Shown here piece by piece: positions 1-9,606 of a DNA stretch of 64,000 bases. A program made the translations under genes and the position numbers. The notes below the pieces were generated by a model that ran no database searches, was not told the DNA's origin, and saw only the letters and a list, made by a program, of their open reading frames with translations. The stretch covers positions 3,599,501 to 3,663,500 of the forward strand of contig NZ_CP067341.1 in NCBI RefSeq assembly GCF_016638705.1, read 5' to 3'. This DNA comes from Lysinibacillus agricola. GTDB taxonomy: Bacteria > Bacillota > Bacilli > Bacillales_A > Planococcaceae. Position 1 is the stretch's first letter. Every line of letters starts with the position of its first letter.

Positions 1-187
1 CTACTGTACGGTGTGTAATGAATGGGTTAATCTCGAAAAAAGTACCTTCGTCTAGTAATAATTCAATACGCTCACGAGCTGTTAATTTCCCTTTTTCATG
101 TTGCTTCTCGATGCGCTCATAGCCACCGCCAAGTTCAATTACCGTCTTACGGTCATACAAGTCATTAATTTTGTCGAACATATCCAT
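1..187 (-). CDS. Acyl-CoA carboxylase (propionyl/methylmalonyl-CoA) beta subunit, partial at window edge
   Basis: Only the first 62 codons are in the window. The product begins [20 protein letters not shown] and contains [20 protein letters not shown], the usual N-terminus of the carboxyltransferase beta subunit of biotin-dependent acyl-CoA carboxylases (PccB/MmdA type). The start is 5 bp after the mce stop, so the two are co-transcribed. With the epimerase and MutAB nearby, the likely reaction is propionyl-CoA to (S)-methylmalonyl-CoA. The exact acyl-CoA specificity cannot be told from this fragment. Confidence 0.85.
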   Translation of the reverse strand, partial: MDMFDKINDLYDRKTVIELGGGYERIEKQHEKGKLTARERIELLLDEGTFFEINPFITHRTV

Positions 188-192
188 ATTGA

Positions 193-606
193 TCACTTAT
201 CCCCTTTTCCACTTTTATCGCATAATTCATATAACACACCGAAAGATGATTTCGGATGCATGAAAGCAACCTCTGCACCACCAGCACCTGGTCCTGGCTC
301 TTCCGATAAAAGACGTACACCTTTTTCACGAAGCTCTGCCATGCGCTCACGAATTCCTGTCACACCGAAAGCTACATGGTGAATACCTTCTCCACGTTTC
401 TCGATGAATCCATGAATAGCACTTTTTTCACTCATCGGTTCTAATAACTCAATTTTTACGTTGCCAGCATCAATAAATGCAACACGAACCTGTTGAGATT
501 CTACCTCTTCCACTTTCAGTAACTTTAAGCCTAAAGTTTCTGTATAATATGTAATGCGTTCATCAAGATCGCGTACCGCAATCCCGATGTGATCTACTTT
601 CTCCAT
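193..606 (-). CDS. mce: Methylmalonyl-CoA epimerase (VOC family)
   Basis: This 137-residue, single-domain glyoxalase/VOC-fold protein starts [18 protein letters not shown]. The metal-ligand His is in the VDHIGIAV motif, a second His is in GIHHVAFGV, and an acidic ligand lies near the C-terminal VLYELC. Length matches the family. It interconverts the (S) and (R) forms of methylmalonyl-CoA between propionyl-CoA carboxylase and the B12 mutase. It lies directly upstream of the carboxylase beta gene, and mutAB is a few kb away on the same strand. The product assignment is strong from sequence and context together. Confidence 0.9.
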   Translation of the reverse strand: MEKVDHIGIAVRDLDERITYYTETLGLKLLKVEEVESQQVRVAFIDAGNVKIELLEPMSEKSAIHGFIEKRGEGIHHVAFGVTGIRERMAELREKGVRLLSEEPGPGAGGAEVAFMHPKSSFGVLYELCDKSGKGDK

Positions 607-731
607 GGTGACATCTCCTTCTGTTATGGTACATAATCTATTTTACAGACTTTTTCGTCAAAACTCTACTACTTGAGAAATTTTTCAGATTTGCTAAACT
701 ATTTATAAGAAAAGAAGGAGCGAACGAGCAT

Positions 732-827
732 ATGAGTAATAAAAAATTTCAAAAAATCGTTGTTTATACTATGGTCGCAATCATGGTAATTTCATCTCTA
801 GCATTCGGCTTATCAATGCTAGTGTAA
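732..827 (+). CDS. prli42: Stressosome-associated membrane miniprotein Prli42
   Basis: This 31-residue ORF reads MSNKKFQKIVVYTMVAIMVI followed by SSLAFGLSMLV. A basic N-terminus is followed by one transmembrane helix, matching the Prli42 family that anchors the stressosome to the membrane in Listeria and Bacillus. An AAGGAG ribosome binding site lies about 12 nt upstream, and a strong terminator follows at once. It is transcribed opposite to its neighbours. The identification rests on length, topology and the NKK/SSL pattern, so a different single-span miniprotein is possible but less likely. Confidence 0.8.
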   Translation: MSNKKFQKIVVYTMVAIMVISSLAFGLSMLV

Positions 828-838
828 TGAAAAGCTAG

Positions 839-869
839 GCGTCCGCATTACTGCGGGCGCTCTTTCTTT
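839..869 (+). terminator. Terminator of prli42, overlapping the end of yqjA
   Basis: The stem GCGTCCGCA/TGCGGGCGC has a TTAC loop and is followed by a T-rich tail. The TAA stop of the convergent yqjA gene lies in the loop/stem, so the two genes end inside the same hairpin. Confidence 0.75.
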
Positions 870-1825
870 ACCTTTAACCCCTTGAAAGACTGCTTAATTT
901 CTAAATATCGATCCATTTCCTCTATAAATTGATAGAGTGCCGCTTGCGCTAGAAATTGCTCATGGTTTTTCGGTAAAGGTAATTGGGCGAAATCTCGTTT
1001 TACCTGCTCTAACTTCTCTCTAAAATGACTAGCCGTATTTCCTGAATGAACGTGTTTCCCGAGATCTTGTAAAAAGTCAGCAACGATAATTCCCTCTTGT
1101 ACTATAACAGGAAGTGCCGTTATTTTTGGAAGTACCCTATCTATAATTTCTAGCTGTTGTTCTCGCATATCAAAATACAAATAGTAGTCATTTTTTCGTC
1201 TCATAAAATGATTTTCAACATCTTTAAATGCTAGGGATTTCGCATTATTTAATGCTTTGATTGCTTCAATAATTTCTTGTCCATCCCACAACGTATCGCC
1301 TTCTCTTAAATAATTGGCAATTTCTAAAAAAATCTTACTGTAAAGTTCCTCAATTTTAACTCGATAGTAATTTAATTCCTTTTGAATGTCTGGCATATAC
1401 ATATTTATAGCTATTCCAGTCCCATAACCAATAGCCATCAATGCGAATTCATTATAAACAAGTGCTAATGAAAAACTCTTAGCTGCGTATATATGCATGA
1501 TAATAACCGCACTAGAGACAAAGCCATCTGCTACCTTCAACGACACGATTGTTGGTATAAAAATGATAAGCATACCTGCTAATGTCAGTGGGTGATAGGA
1601 AAATAGCTCAAAGCTCAAAAATGCATAAAGCATACCGATAATACTTGCGACGAATCGTGTATAAGCAGCATGAAGGGATTTTTTCTTCGTTGGCTGTACA
1701 CATAATATTGTTAGAATACCAGCAGATGCATAAGAAGCTAATTGAAAATATTGGGCAATGGCAATAGCGATTGCTGCACCAAATGCCGTTTTTAATGTAC
1801 GATAGCCGATTGAAAACTTCTTCAA
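848..1825 (-). CDS. yqjA: YqjA-like aromatic acid exporter-family (UPF0421) membrane protein
   Basis: A 325-residue protein with an N-terminal half of several hydrophobic helices (for example GAAIAIAIAQYFQLASYASA and an ILTILCVQPTKKK loop) and a soluble, charged C-terminal half. This is the ArAE/UPF0421 layout, and B. subtilis YqjA is about the same length. In that family the first half forms the membrane part and the second a cytoplasmic domain of unknown role. No substrate can be inferred. Its end overlaps the prli42 terminator hairpin. Confidence 0.8.
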   Translation of the reverse strand: MKKFSIGYRTLKTAFGAAIAIAIAQYFQLASYASAGILTILCVQPTKKKSLHAAYTRFVASIIGMLYAFLSFELFSYHPLTLAGMLIIFIPTIVSLKVADGFVSSAVIIMHIYAAKSFSLALVYNEFALMAIGYGTGIAINMYMPDIQKELNYYRVKIEELYSKIFLEIANYLREGDTLWDGQEIIEAIKALNNAKSLAFKDVENHFMRRKNDYYLYFDMREQQLEIIDRVLPKITALPVIVQEGIIVADFLQDLGKHVHSGNTASHFREKLEQVKRDFAQLPLPKNHEQFLAQAALYQFIEEMDRYLEIKQSFKGLKVKKERPQ

Positions 1826-1860
1826 GTCGACTGCCTCCTATCCTTCAGTACTCTAATTTT

Positions 1861-2270
1861 ACAAACATATTGATTAGCTTATTTCACCACAAACATAGAC
1901 ACATCACCATAACGTGTAGTTGCTTTCCGTTCCGACTGGGCGCTTTGTAGCTGCCGCTTTGCTTTCGCTACAGAAACATTTGTTGTTGCTGTCGCTACGC
2001 TTTCGCGCAGAGCAGAGCTTCCTGGGGGCGTCCGATGAGCCGCTTCGTTGCCACTTTCGCACAGAAAACATCCGCTTCGCTCCAGGGTCTTATCTGTGAC
2101 GCTAATCCCAAGGAGTCTCCCAGCCTCCACTCCAATCAACTTATATTCATTGAATACGTTTTAACAAATATCATCCATAACTTTCGGTGATGAGCCACAA
2201 TATGGTAGTTCTAGAAAAATAACAGGTTTCACCACAAATAATGCCCGCTATTTCTAATCAACACACCTGT
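1861..2270. mobile_element. MITE-like repeat with 16-bp inverted ends and 7-bp target duplication (copy 1)
   Basis: The right end TAATCAACACACCTGT is the exact reverse complement of the left end of the copy at 59911 (ACAGGTGTGTTGATTA). The left end here (ACAAACATATTGATTA) is decayed to 11/16. TAATTTT flanks both sides directly (1854-1860 and 2271-2277), which looks like a target-site duplication. The interior is GC-rich, with modules such as GTTCCGACTGGGC and CTTTCGC seen in the other copies. An 86-codon open frame inside it has no credible start signal and is not called as a gene. Confidence 0.7.
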
Positions 2271-2379
2271 TAATTTTATTTATTTCGAACTTTAGGTTAT
2301 TCATTTAGCCAATATTTCAAATATTTCGAACGTCAATTGACTAGTATAATGAAGATAAAATAAAGTTATCTATAAAATC

Positions 2380-2454
2380 ATGCTAATCGGGGATCAATTA
2401 GCATAGTCATGTAGTAAGCCTCCGCAGATATTTTGTAGCTGCGGGGCTTCCTAC
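2380..2454. other. Two consecutive hairpins between yqjA and brxB
   Basis: Hairpin 1 pairs ATGCTAAT (2380-2387) with ATTAGCAT (2397-2404). Hairpin 2 pairs 2411-2427 with 2439-2454, with CCGCAG/CTGCGG and AAGCC/GGCTT blocks. Neither strand has a clear T-run after hairpin 2. A TATAAT sits at 2345-2350 on the plus strand, without a clear -35. This could be the end structure of brxB mRNA or a small RNA; the sequence does not decide. Confidence 0.4.
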
Positions 2455-2491
2455 TTATAGAATAGCTTCTCTTTTAACTCTATGAATAAAA

Positions 2492-2932
2492 TTAAAGTTC
2501 GTCGCAGTATTCCTCAAAGTTTGCTTGTAAGTTTGTCACTACTGACATTGGGTCATGACCTTCAATTTCATAGCGTCCAACTTCTGCTACTACTTGCCCA
2601 TCCTTTAATAACACAAATGATGGGGAGGATGGTAAATGATCTTCACCGAAGTGATAACGAGCAGCTGCAGTTGCTTCCTTGTCTTGACCAGCAAATACCG
2701 TTACAAGATGGTCTGGACGTTTATCGTAATGTACACTTTGTGCTGCCGCAGGACGCGCGATACCCCCTGCACAGCCGCATACTGAGTTCACCATGACTAA
2801 TGTTATACCTGGACGAGCAAACGCCTCTTCAACAGCTTCTGGCGTGCGAAGCTGCTCATAACCAGCACCCTCAATTTCTGCACGTGCTGTTTTTAAAATT
2901 TCTTGCATAAATAAATCGTAATCCATATTCAT
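2492..2932 (-). CDS. brxB: Bacilliredoxin BrxB (YqiW/YphP family)
   Basis: A 146-residue thioredoxin-fold protein with the bacilliredoxin active site NSVCGCAGG (CxC) near residue 52 and the family C-terminal stretch FVLLKDGQVV...IEGHD. Bacilliredoxins remove bacillithiol from S-bacillithiolated proteins in the cytosol. B. subtilis has two paralogs, YphP (BrxA) and YqiW (BrxB). The neighbourhood beside yqjA and the bkd genes matches yqiW. It is monocistronic by appearance. Confidence 0.9.
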   Translation of the reverse strand: MNMDYDLFMQEILKTARAEIEGAGYEQLRTPEAVEEAFARPGITLVMVNSVCGCAGGIARPAAAQSVHYDKRPDHLVTVFAGQDKEATAAARYHFGEDHLPSSPSFVLLKDGQVVAEVGRYEIEGHDPMSVVTNLQANFEEYCDEL

Positions 2933-3059
2933 ATAGCGATAGCTCCTTTCAAGTTCGCGTCATCCTAGACTTACCCTTAGATATTCGACGCTAATACATC
3001 TCCTATCATAGCAGTTAGTGACGAATTTGTGCACCTACTTGCTCACATAAAAGATTATA

Positions 3060-4157
3060 TTATTTCTGTGATTGTTCATCGCTAAATAAACGATCTACAC
3101 CTTGTGTTACTGTCAACTGTCCATTTAAAATTTGACGTTCTAAAAGTTGCACTTGTGCTTTACGTTCTGGATTACCATAAAACATATCGATTAAATGGTC
3201 GGTAATCATCGATTGGAACCAATCTCGCGTCTGATTTTGGCGTCTGATCGACCAGTAATTATTTGCCTCAACGATTTGTCTGAATTCCCCTATTGTACTC
3301 CATACTTTGTCGAGGCCACGTTTTTCCCATGAACTTACAGGCATTGCTGTCGACATCCAACCCGGAGTTGCAGGCTGTAAAAAATGTAAAATTTGCTTGT
3401 ACTCAGATACCGTTTTTTTCGCCAGGCGAACATTATCGCCATCAGCTTTATGGACAACGATGGCATCTGCTAACTCCATAATCCCCTTTTTCATGCCTTG
3501 CAGCTCGTCTCCGGCACCTGTTAAAACTAACAGCAAGAAGAAATCAACCATACCGCGGACATACGTTTCACTTTGTCCAACACCGACCGTTTCTATTAAA
3601 ATGACATCATAGCCAGCCGCTTCACAAACAAGCATCGTTTCACGTGTCTTTTTATGAACACCCCCTAGGGTACCAGCTGATGGAGAGGGACGAACGAATG
3701 CATTAGGCTTTTTCACGAGCTCCTCCATTCGAGTTTTATCGCCTAATATACTTCCTCCCGATAAAGAAGAGCTTGGATCAATCGCAAGGACTGCCACTTT
3801 TTTCCCCATCTCACAAAGCATCGTTCCGAAAGCCTCAATGAATGAACTCTTTCCTGCACCAGGAACGCCAGTAATCCCAATACGGACACTGTTTCCTGTA
3901 TGTGGTAGAAGCTCTTGTAGAAGTTCCTGTGCATGCGCTTTATGCGTTGCATTTGAACTTTCAATGAGTGTAATAGCTTTTGACAACTGTGTACGAGAAC
4001 TTGCACGGACTTCTCGTGCAAGCTCCTGTATGTTTAAATTGTCTGCTTTTTTCTTTCGGAATTTTTTCGGTGTACCATATTGCATTCCGTCGTGAGTTGC
4101 CTCTACTCCGTCCATAACAAATAGCGCACTTTCTGGCATTCCTTTGTTTTTGTCCAT
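3060..4157 (-). CDS. meaB: Methylmalonyl-CoA mutase-associated GTPase MeaB
   Basis: A 365-residue G3E/SIMIBI-class P-loop GTPase with Walker A GVPGAGKSSF, the LAIDPSSSLSGGSILGDKTR block, IETVGVGQSE and the base-recognition motif HKADGDN. MeaB gates adenosylcobalamin loading and protects methylmalonyl-CoA mutase from inactivation. The start overlaps the mutB stop by one base (TAATG), so translation is coupled in a mutA-mutB-meaB operon. An unusual N-terminal tail of about 45 residues precedes the GTPase core. Context makes MeaB more likely than a generic ArgK-type protein. Confidence 0.95.
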   Translation of the reverse strand: MDKNKGMPESALFVMDGVEATHDGMQYGTPKKFRKKKADNLNIQELAREVRASSRTQLSKAITLIESSNATHKAHAQELLQELLPHTGNSVRIGITGVPGAGKSSFIEAFGTMLCEMGKKVAVLAIDPSSSLSGGSILGDKTRMEELVKKPNAFVRPSPSAGTLGGVHKKTRETMLVCEAAGYDVILIETVGVGQSETYVRGMVDFFLLLVLTGAGDELQGMKKGIMELADAIVVHKADGDNVRLAKKTVSEYKQILHFLQPATPGWMSTAMPVSSWEKRGLDKVWSTIGEFRQIVEANNYWSIRRQNQTRDWFQSMITDHLIDMFYGNPERKAQVQLLERQILNGQLTVTQGVDRLFSDEQSQK

Positions 4158-6310
4158 TATTCAGACACTTCCTCATAGCCTAAACGTTTGTAAATCTCTT
4201 CAATAATCTTTTGTGCCGATACAGGAATTACTGTACCAGGTCCAAATATCGCTACAGCTCCAGCTTCATAAAGGAAGTCATAATCTTGTGCTGGAATAAC
4301 GCCTCCAACAATAATAATGATATCTTCGCGGCCCAGTTTTTCTAGCTCTGCTATTAATTCTGGAACTAGTGTTTTATGACCAGCAGCTAATGAAGATACA
4401 CCAATGACATGAACATCGTTTTCCACAGCCATTTGAGCTGCTTCAGCAGGTGTCATAAACAATGGTGAAATATCTACGTCAAAGCCTAAGTCAGCATAGC
4501 CCGTTGCCACTACCTTTGCACCACGATCATGTCCATCTTGTCCCATTTTCGCTACTAAAATACGTGGGCGACGACCTTCATTTTCAAGGAACTCCTCTGT
4601 CATTTGTTTCACTTCAGTAATTTGCTCCTCATCAGAGAAGTTTGCAGAGTATACGCCAGAGATTGAACGGATTACTGCTTTATGACGACCTGAAACAACT
4701 TCAATTGCATCGGAAATTTCACCTAATGAAGCACGAGCACGCGCTGCATCTACTGCTATTGCTAATAAGTTTTCTTCGCCATCTTGCGCCGCTTTCGTTA
4801 ATCGGGCTAAATGTTTTTGTACTTCTGCTTCATCACGAGCTGCCTTCATTGCTTCTAAACGCTCAATTTGCTTTTGACGAACTAGCGTATTATCAATATC
4901 AAGAATGTCGATAGGTTCTTCTTTTTCTAAACGATATTTGTTTACACCAACGATCGTTTCTGTTTTAGAGTCGATTTTCGCTTGACGTTTTGCCGCAGCT
5001 TCCTCAACTTTCATTTTTGGTAGACCTGTTTCAATCGCTTTCGCCATACCGCCCAGTTCTTCGATCTCTTCAATTAATGCCCACGCAGATTTTGTAATTT
5101 CGTCTGTTAATTTTTCCACATAGTACGAACCGCCCCATGGATCAATTACTTTTGTCATTGCCGTTTCTTCCTGTAAGAATAGCTGTGTATTACGTGCAAT
5201 ACGTGCAGAGAAATCTGTTGGTAGAGCAATCGCTTCATCAAGTGCATTTGTATGAAGAGATTGCGTATGCCCCATTGATGACGCATTAGCTTCGATTAAT
5301 GTACGTGTCACATTATTAAATGGATCTTGCTCTGTTAAAGACCAGCCAGACGTTTGTGAGTGTGTACGAAGTGCTAATGTCTTAGGGTTTTTTGGATTAA
5401 ACGTCGACATCATTTGTGCCCAAATTCGGCGTGCCGCACGCATTTTTGCAACTTCCATGTAATAGTTCATACCGATTGCCCAGAAGAATGATAAACGGGG
5501 TGCAAAGGCATCAATATCGATTCCAGCTTTAAGACCTGTACGAACATATTCAAGACCATCTGCTAATGTATAAGCAAGCTCAATGTCATTTGTTGCTCCC
5601 GCTTCTTGAATATGGTAACCAGAGATCGAAATTGAGTTAAATTTTGGCATATATTTCGCCGTAAATTCAAAAATATCTGCAATAATTTTCATAGACATTG
5701 CTGGCGGATAAATATATGTGTTACGAACCATGTATTCTTTTAAAATATCGTTTTGAATCGTACCAGCAAGCTTGTCTGGTGTAACTCCCTGCTCTTCAGC
5801 AGCAACAATATAGAATGCAAGAACTGGTAACACAGCACCATTCATTGTCATAGAAACCGACATTTGATCTAAAGGAATTTGGTCAAATAAGATTTTCATA
5901 TCTTCTACTGAGTCAATCGCAACCCCAGCTTTACCAACATCCCCTGTTACACGTGGATGGTCTGAGTCATAGCCACGGTGGGTTGCTAAGTCAAAAGCAA
6001 CGGAAAGACCTTTTTGACCCATTGCTAAGTTACGCTTGTAGAATGCATTTGATTCTTCAGCTGTTGAGAACCCAGCATATTGACGAACTGTCCAAGGACG
6101 AGCTACATACATAGTAGGGTATGGACCACGTGTATTTGGCGCAATACCTGCAACATCATTTAAATGTTTTGCCTCTTTAATATCTTCTTTTGAATAAATA
6201 TCTTTAATTTCGATACCTTCATTTGTCATAAATTTTTCTTCTGACGCTTGAGGTGCTTCGGCTGCTAATACTTTTTCGATTTCAACTGCACTAAAATTTG
6301 GCTTGCTCAT
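4157..6310 (-). CDS. mutB: Methylmalonyl-CoA mutase large (catalytic) subunit
   Basis: A 717-residue subunit with an N-terminal TIM-barrel domain ([20 protein letters not shown]) and a C-terminal B12-binding domain that carries the base-off ligand motif [12 protein letters not shown] (DxHxxG). It isomerises (R)-methylmalonyl-CoA to succinyl-CoA with adenosylcobalamin. It overlaps mutA by 4 bp and meaB by 1 bp. Length and domain order match bacterial MutB/MCM alpha chains. No cobalamin riboswitch was found in the short gap upstream of mutA. Confidence 0.97.
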   Translation of the reverse strand: MSKPNFSAVEIEKVLAAEAPQASEEKFMTNEGIEIKDIYSKEDIKEAKHLNDVAGIAPNTRGPYPTMYVARPWTVRQYAGFSTAEESNAFYKRNLAMGQKGLSVAFDLATHRGYDSDHPRVTGDVGKAGVAIDSVEDMKILFDQIPLDQMSVSMTMNGAVLPVLAFYIVAAEEQGVTPDKLAGTIQNDILKEYMVRNTYIYPPAMSMKIIADIFEFTAKYMPKFNSISISGYHIQEAGATNDIELAYTLADGLEYVRTGLKAGIDIDAFAPRLSFFWAIGMNYYMEVAKMRAARRIWAQMMSTFNPKNPKTLALRTHSQTSGWSLTEQDPFNNVTRTLIEANASSMGHTQSLHTNALDEAIALPTDFSARIARNTQLFLQEETAMTKVIDPWGGSYYVEKLTDEITKSAWALIEEIEELGGMAKAIETGLPKMKVEEAAAKRQAKIDSKTETIVGVNKYRLEKEEPIDILDIDNTLVRQKQIERLEAMKAARDEAEVQKHLARLTKAAQDGEENLLAIAVDAARARASLGEISDAIEVVSGRHKAVIRSISGVYSANFSDEEQITEVKQMTEEFLENEGRRPRILVAKMGQDGHDRGAKVVATGYADLGFDVDISPLFMTPAEAAQMAVENDVHVIGVSSLAAGHKTLVPELIAELEKLGREDIIIIVGGVIPAQDYDFLYEAGAVAIFGPGTVIPVSAQKIIEEIYKRLGYEEVSE

Positions 6311-8010
6311 CGTTGGACCTCCTTCATGCTAGCGAACACTGAATTTAATTTTTCAATGATGTTCTGTCCTGCGAAAATAAAGCCGTTTAAGCCATTTGCT
6401 AACCAAGCTTCTTCTTCGTCGTTAAATTTACCTGCAACGTCAACAATTACGTTAGCTGGTTTGCCTGCTAAAATTGCTGGTACTAATTCTTTTGTATCGT
6501 CATCATTACCTGCCATCACCACATACGTTGCTTCTGTAGCGTTTAACCAAGCCAATGCTTCTTCAGCTGTTGCAGCTGGTTCACTTTTTTCTGGTACTAG
6601 GCCTACAGTGTTTAAGAAACCTGATACGAAATCGGCACGTGGTTTTGAGCTTTTCAGTGTACCTAATGCTAAGATTCCTGTTTTCGCATTTGTCGCTGTC
6701 ATTTCCGCTCGTAATTGCTCAAAAGGTATAGCAATTCGCTTAATTTCTGCAAATAGCGGGTTTGTTTCGCTTTCATGAACATCTGCTGGATTGGCATAAA
6801 TATTTGTACCGATTAATGATTGCTTACGTGTTTGTACCGATTTGATACGAGCTTGATATGATTTTTCAAGTTCCTCAGTAAGCTTTCCTGATGCAGTGTA
6901 AGCATCAATGCCTCCAGCTGCTTCAATTTCTAAGAATAATGCCCAAGCTTCTTTCACAAAATCTGCTGTTAATGACTCAATAAAGTATGAGCCACCAGCT
7001 GGGTCTATAACTTTTAAAACATTTGTTTCTTCTTTTAAGATTAATGATACATTTCGTGCAATACGAATCGATTGATCTGTTGGCTTCGTTATTGCATCAT
7101 GAGGGTGAACTGTAAAGACATCCGCACCGCCAATTAAGCCAGAAAGCGCTTCATTTGCTGAACGTAATAAGTTTACATAAACATCCAGCTTCGAGAAGCT
7201 TCTTAATGACGTCTCAGCAATAGTTGGAACTTTTACGCTGTCAGACACTCCATAAGCGGATGAGAACGCTTTCCAAAGTACTTTAAAAGCACGGAGTTTT
7301 GCGATTTCTGTAAAGAACTGTGTATCAATAGCAAAGGATACATAAAATTTCTTCGCGAACGCTTCAAAGCTTTCTTCTTGATTTGCGTATTTTGCCGCTA
7401 ATGCAAGCGCATATGCTAATTCTTGCACAGCGTTAGCTCCTTCATTATGATAAACCGTTGTGTCTGCACCGATTGAGCGCACGCTCGGGAAATCAATTAA
7501 AGAGATAGGGCTTTTCGATACGATGAAACCTTTTACCGTTTCTCGCTGATCAACTGCTATTTTGTCGAATACTGCTAATAATGGGTCATTTGAATTTACA
7601 ACCGTAATTTTAAACGAATATTCTGAGAAATAAGTCGCTAATTGTGCTAGTACTTCTTCAGTCCATTCAAAATTTACACGGCTATCAATTGTTACTACTT
7701 CATTGCCTCGAGCTAAGCTATCATCAAGCTGTGCAAAAAATGCCTCGCTTGTATCAGCATATAATTGCTGTGCCACTCGAAATGCTTGATTATTTTGTAG
7801 GGAACGGATTGTGGCAACTTGTTTATCAAGTTCTTCACCAAGTTTTGCTACTAAACTTTCTTGAGTGTAAAGAGGTTCTAATGTAACACCTTCACTTGTT
7901 TTCGTTAAAAGAGACTCGAATGGTTTCCCTTTTAAAGCCTTGATTGCTGCATCTTGCCATTCTGAATAGGATGGCTTTTCAAATTCAATATTTTTCATGT
8001 TGTTTGACAT
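6307..8010 (-). CDS. mutA: Methylmalonyl-CoA mutase small subunit
   Basis: A 567-residue paralog of the barrel domain of MutB, with shared motifs such as [15 protein letters not shown] and [13 protein letters not shown]. It lacks the DxHxxG cobalamin ligand in its C-terminal domain, as expected for the non-catalytic subunit of the heterodimer. It is the first gene of the mutA-mutB-meaB operon and is separated from bkdB by a strong terminator, so it probably has its own promoter in the 75 bp upstream. Confidence 0.95.
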   Translation of the reverse strand: MSNNMKNIEFEKPSYSEWQDAAIKALKGKPFESLLTKTSEGVTLEPLYTQESLVAKLGEELDKQVATIRSLQNNQAFRVAQQLYADTSEAFFAQLDDSLARGNEVVTIDSRVNFEWTEEVLAQLATYFSEYSFKITVVNSNDPLLAVFDKIAVDQRETVKGFIVSKSPISLIDFPSVRSIGADTTVYHNEGANAVQELAYALALAAKYANQEESFEAFAKKFYVSFAIDTQFFTEIAKLRAFKVLWKAFSSAYGVSDSVKVPTIAETSLRSFSKLDVYVNLLRSANEALSGLIGGADVFTVHPHDAITKPTDQSIRIARNVSLILKEETNVLKVIDPAGGSYFIESLTADFVKEAWALFLEIEAAGGIDAYTASGKLTEELEKSYQARIKSVQTRKQSLIGTNIYANPADVHESETNPLFAEIKRIAIPFEQLRAEMTATNAKTGILALGTLKSSKPRADFVSGFLNTVGLVPEKSEPAATAEEALAWLNATEATYVVMAGNDDDTKELVPAILAGKPANVIVDVAGKFNDEEEAWLANGLNGFIFAGQNIIEKLNSVFASMKEVQR

Positions 8011-8085
8011 GCGGACGCTTAATCAGCTTCCCCCCTTAGTAGTTTCTATTTGTTATTCTACATGACAAATTGCGACTCGAAAAGC

Positions 8086-8124
8086 ATAAAAAAATTCGGA
8101 AACCGTTATACAACAGGTTTCCGA
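8086..8124 (-). terminator. Terminator after bkdB
   Basis: Perfect 9-bp stem TCGGAAACC/GGTTTCCGA followed on the minus strand by a run of Ts (8086-8095). It separates the bkd operon from mutA. Confidence 0.9.
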
Positions 8125-8131
8125 CAAGTCA

Positions 8132-9466
8132 TCAGTAGACTGACGTTGAAGATTTATTTGTATTTTCGAGTATTTCTTTCACTCTATTTAGGAATTTACC
8201 ACAAACAAGTCCATCCAGAACTCGATGATCTAAAGATAAACATAAATTCACAATATCTCGTGCAGCGAACATTCCACCAGGTAAAATAACTGGTTTTTTT
8301 ACAATATTTTCCACTTGTAAAATTGCTGCTTGTGGATAATTAATGATGCCCATCGACTGAACAGAACCGAATGCGCCGGTATTATTTACAGTAAATGTAC
8401 CACCTTTTATATCATCCATCGTCAGTTTTCCAGCACGTACTTTCATTGCAAGCTCATGAATTTCCTTCGCGATACCTTTTATCGATTTTTCATCAGCGTG
8501 TTTTATAACAGGAACAAATAATGCATCGTCTGTTGCTACTGCAATGGAAATATTTATGTCATGCTTTTGGATAATTTTGTCCTCTGCCCACATGGAATTC
8601 ATCATTGGGAACTCCTTTAAAGCTTGAGCGACAGCCTTTATAAAGAAAGCAAAATACGTAATATTAAAGCCTTCTTTTTGCTTAAATTCTGTCTTAATGC
8701 TATCACGATATGCTACTAAATCTGTAACATCTACTTCCATCATCATCCATGCATGTGGCACTTCATGAACGCTTCGTACCATATTATTAGCGATGGCACG
8801 GCGCACCTTTGTTACTGGAATTTCAATATCACCAGCTTGAATAGGTTGTATAGATGTTGCTGATTTAGTATTCTCCTGTGTTGCAGGTGCTGACTGTTGA
8901 ACAGCTGTATCGACAGCAGACGTTGTTTCAACCTGAGAAGTTGGAACATTTCCTGCTTCAATCAGTTTCATAAGGTCTTTTCTTGTAATACGTCCCCCTT
9001 CACCTGTTCCTGTAACTTGATCAAGTGCAATATCATGCTCTTGTGCAAGTCGAAGAACAGCTGGTGAATAACGTACTTTATCCTGTCGAACTGTTTTTTG
9101 TGTAGCTATCGTAGCTGTCGTTGGCTGCTGAGTCTCCTGTTTCTTTTGTACGCCTGCATTTAAGATAGCCGTACTTACCGCGGATTTTTTCGCTGGAGGT
9201 GGAGGAGGCAACTCACTGTCACCTGCTATTTCAATGGAACAAACGACTGCTCCAACCGGCAACGTTTGCCCTTCCTGTGCAAGTAGCTCTGTAATGACTC
9301 CTTCAAAAGAAGACGGGATTTCTGCATTTACTTTATCTGTTACAACTTCTGCTAGTGGATCATATTTTTTTACCGTATCACCTGGCTTGACAAGCCATTT
9401 TTCAATCGTACCTTCTGTTACACTTTCGCCGAGCTGTGGCATTGTAATATTTTGAATAGCCATCAT
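8132..9466 (-). CDS. bkdB: Branched-chain 2-oxoacid dehydrogenase E2 (dihydrolipoyl acyltransferase)
   Basis: A 444-residue protein in the classical order. An N-terminal lipoyl domain has the lipoylated Lys in VTDKVNAE (residue 45). An Ala/Thr/Gln-rich linker and a peripheral-subunit-binding domain (about 133-166, SPAVLRLAQEHDI) follow. The C-terminal catalytic domain ends with the SLDHRVLDG active-site motif. It transfers the branched acyl group to CoA. GGGAGG lies just before two adjacent ATGs, so the start may be one codon later. It is the last gene of the bcd-lpdV-bkd cluster. Confidence 0.95.
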   Translation of the reverse strand: MMAIQNITMPQLGESVTEGTIEKWLVKPGDTVKKYDPLAEVVTDKVNAEIPSSFEGVITELLAQEGQTLPVGAVVCSIEIAGDSELPPPPPAKKSAVSTAILNAGVQKKQETQQPTTATIATQKTVRQDKVRYSPAVLRLAQEHDIALDQVTGTGEGGRITRKDLMKLIEAGNVPTSQVETTSAVDTAVQQSAPATQENTKSATSIQPIQAGDIEIPVTKVRRAIANNMVRSVHEVPHAWMMMEVDVTDLVAYRDSIKTEFKQKEGFNITYFAFFIKAVAQALKEFPMMNSMWAEDKIIQKHDINISIAVATDDALFVPVIKHADEKSIKGIAKEIHELAMKVRAGKLTMDDIKGGTFTVNNTGAFGSVQSMGIINYPQAAILQVENIVKKPVILPGGMFAARDIVNLCLSLDHRVLDGLVCGKFLNRVKEILENTNKSSTSVY

Positions 9467-9481
9467 CTATTCCTCCCATCA

Positions 9482-9515
9482 ATTATGCCTAGGTGTAATT
9501 GTATCTATCGAATTA
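9482..9515. repeat. Degenerate copy of the ATTATGCC...ATAATTG repeat
   Basis: AATTATGCCTAGGTGTAATT followed by GTATCTATCGAAT resembles the conserved module at 11790 and 45792 (ATTATGCC-GGCATAATTGC-TCCGGATTCG). It lies in the 140-bp gap between bkdAB and bkdB. Confidence 0.45.
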
Positions 9516-9606
9516 CTATAATCTGTTGATTCGTCCGTGGTTAAAATTTCTTTTCACTCGTTGAAAAAATTCCTAATACCCCTATTTAGAAATAAGCTCT
9601 TCTATA

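Noticed and set aside
1879..2139. 86-codon open frame on the minus strand
   Set aside because: It lies wholly inside the MITE-like repeat, has no ribosome binding site, and its residues only reflect the GC-rich repeat modules.
8011..8085. Cobalamin riboswitch upstream of mutA
   Set aside because: The gap is only 75 bp and contains no B12-box-like sequence. The nrdJ leader also has none.
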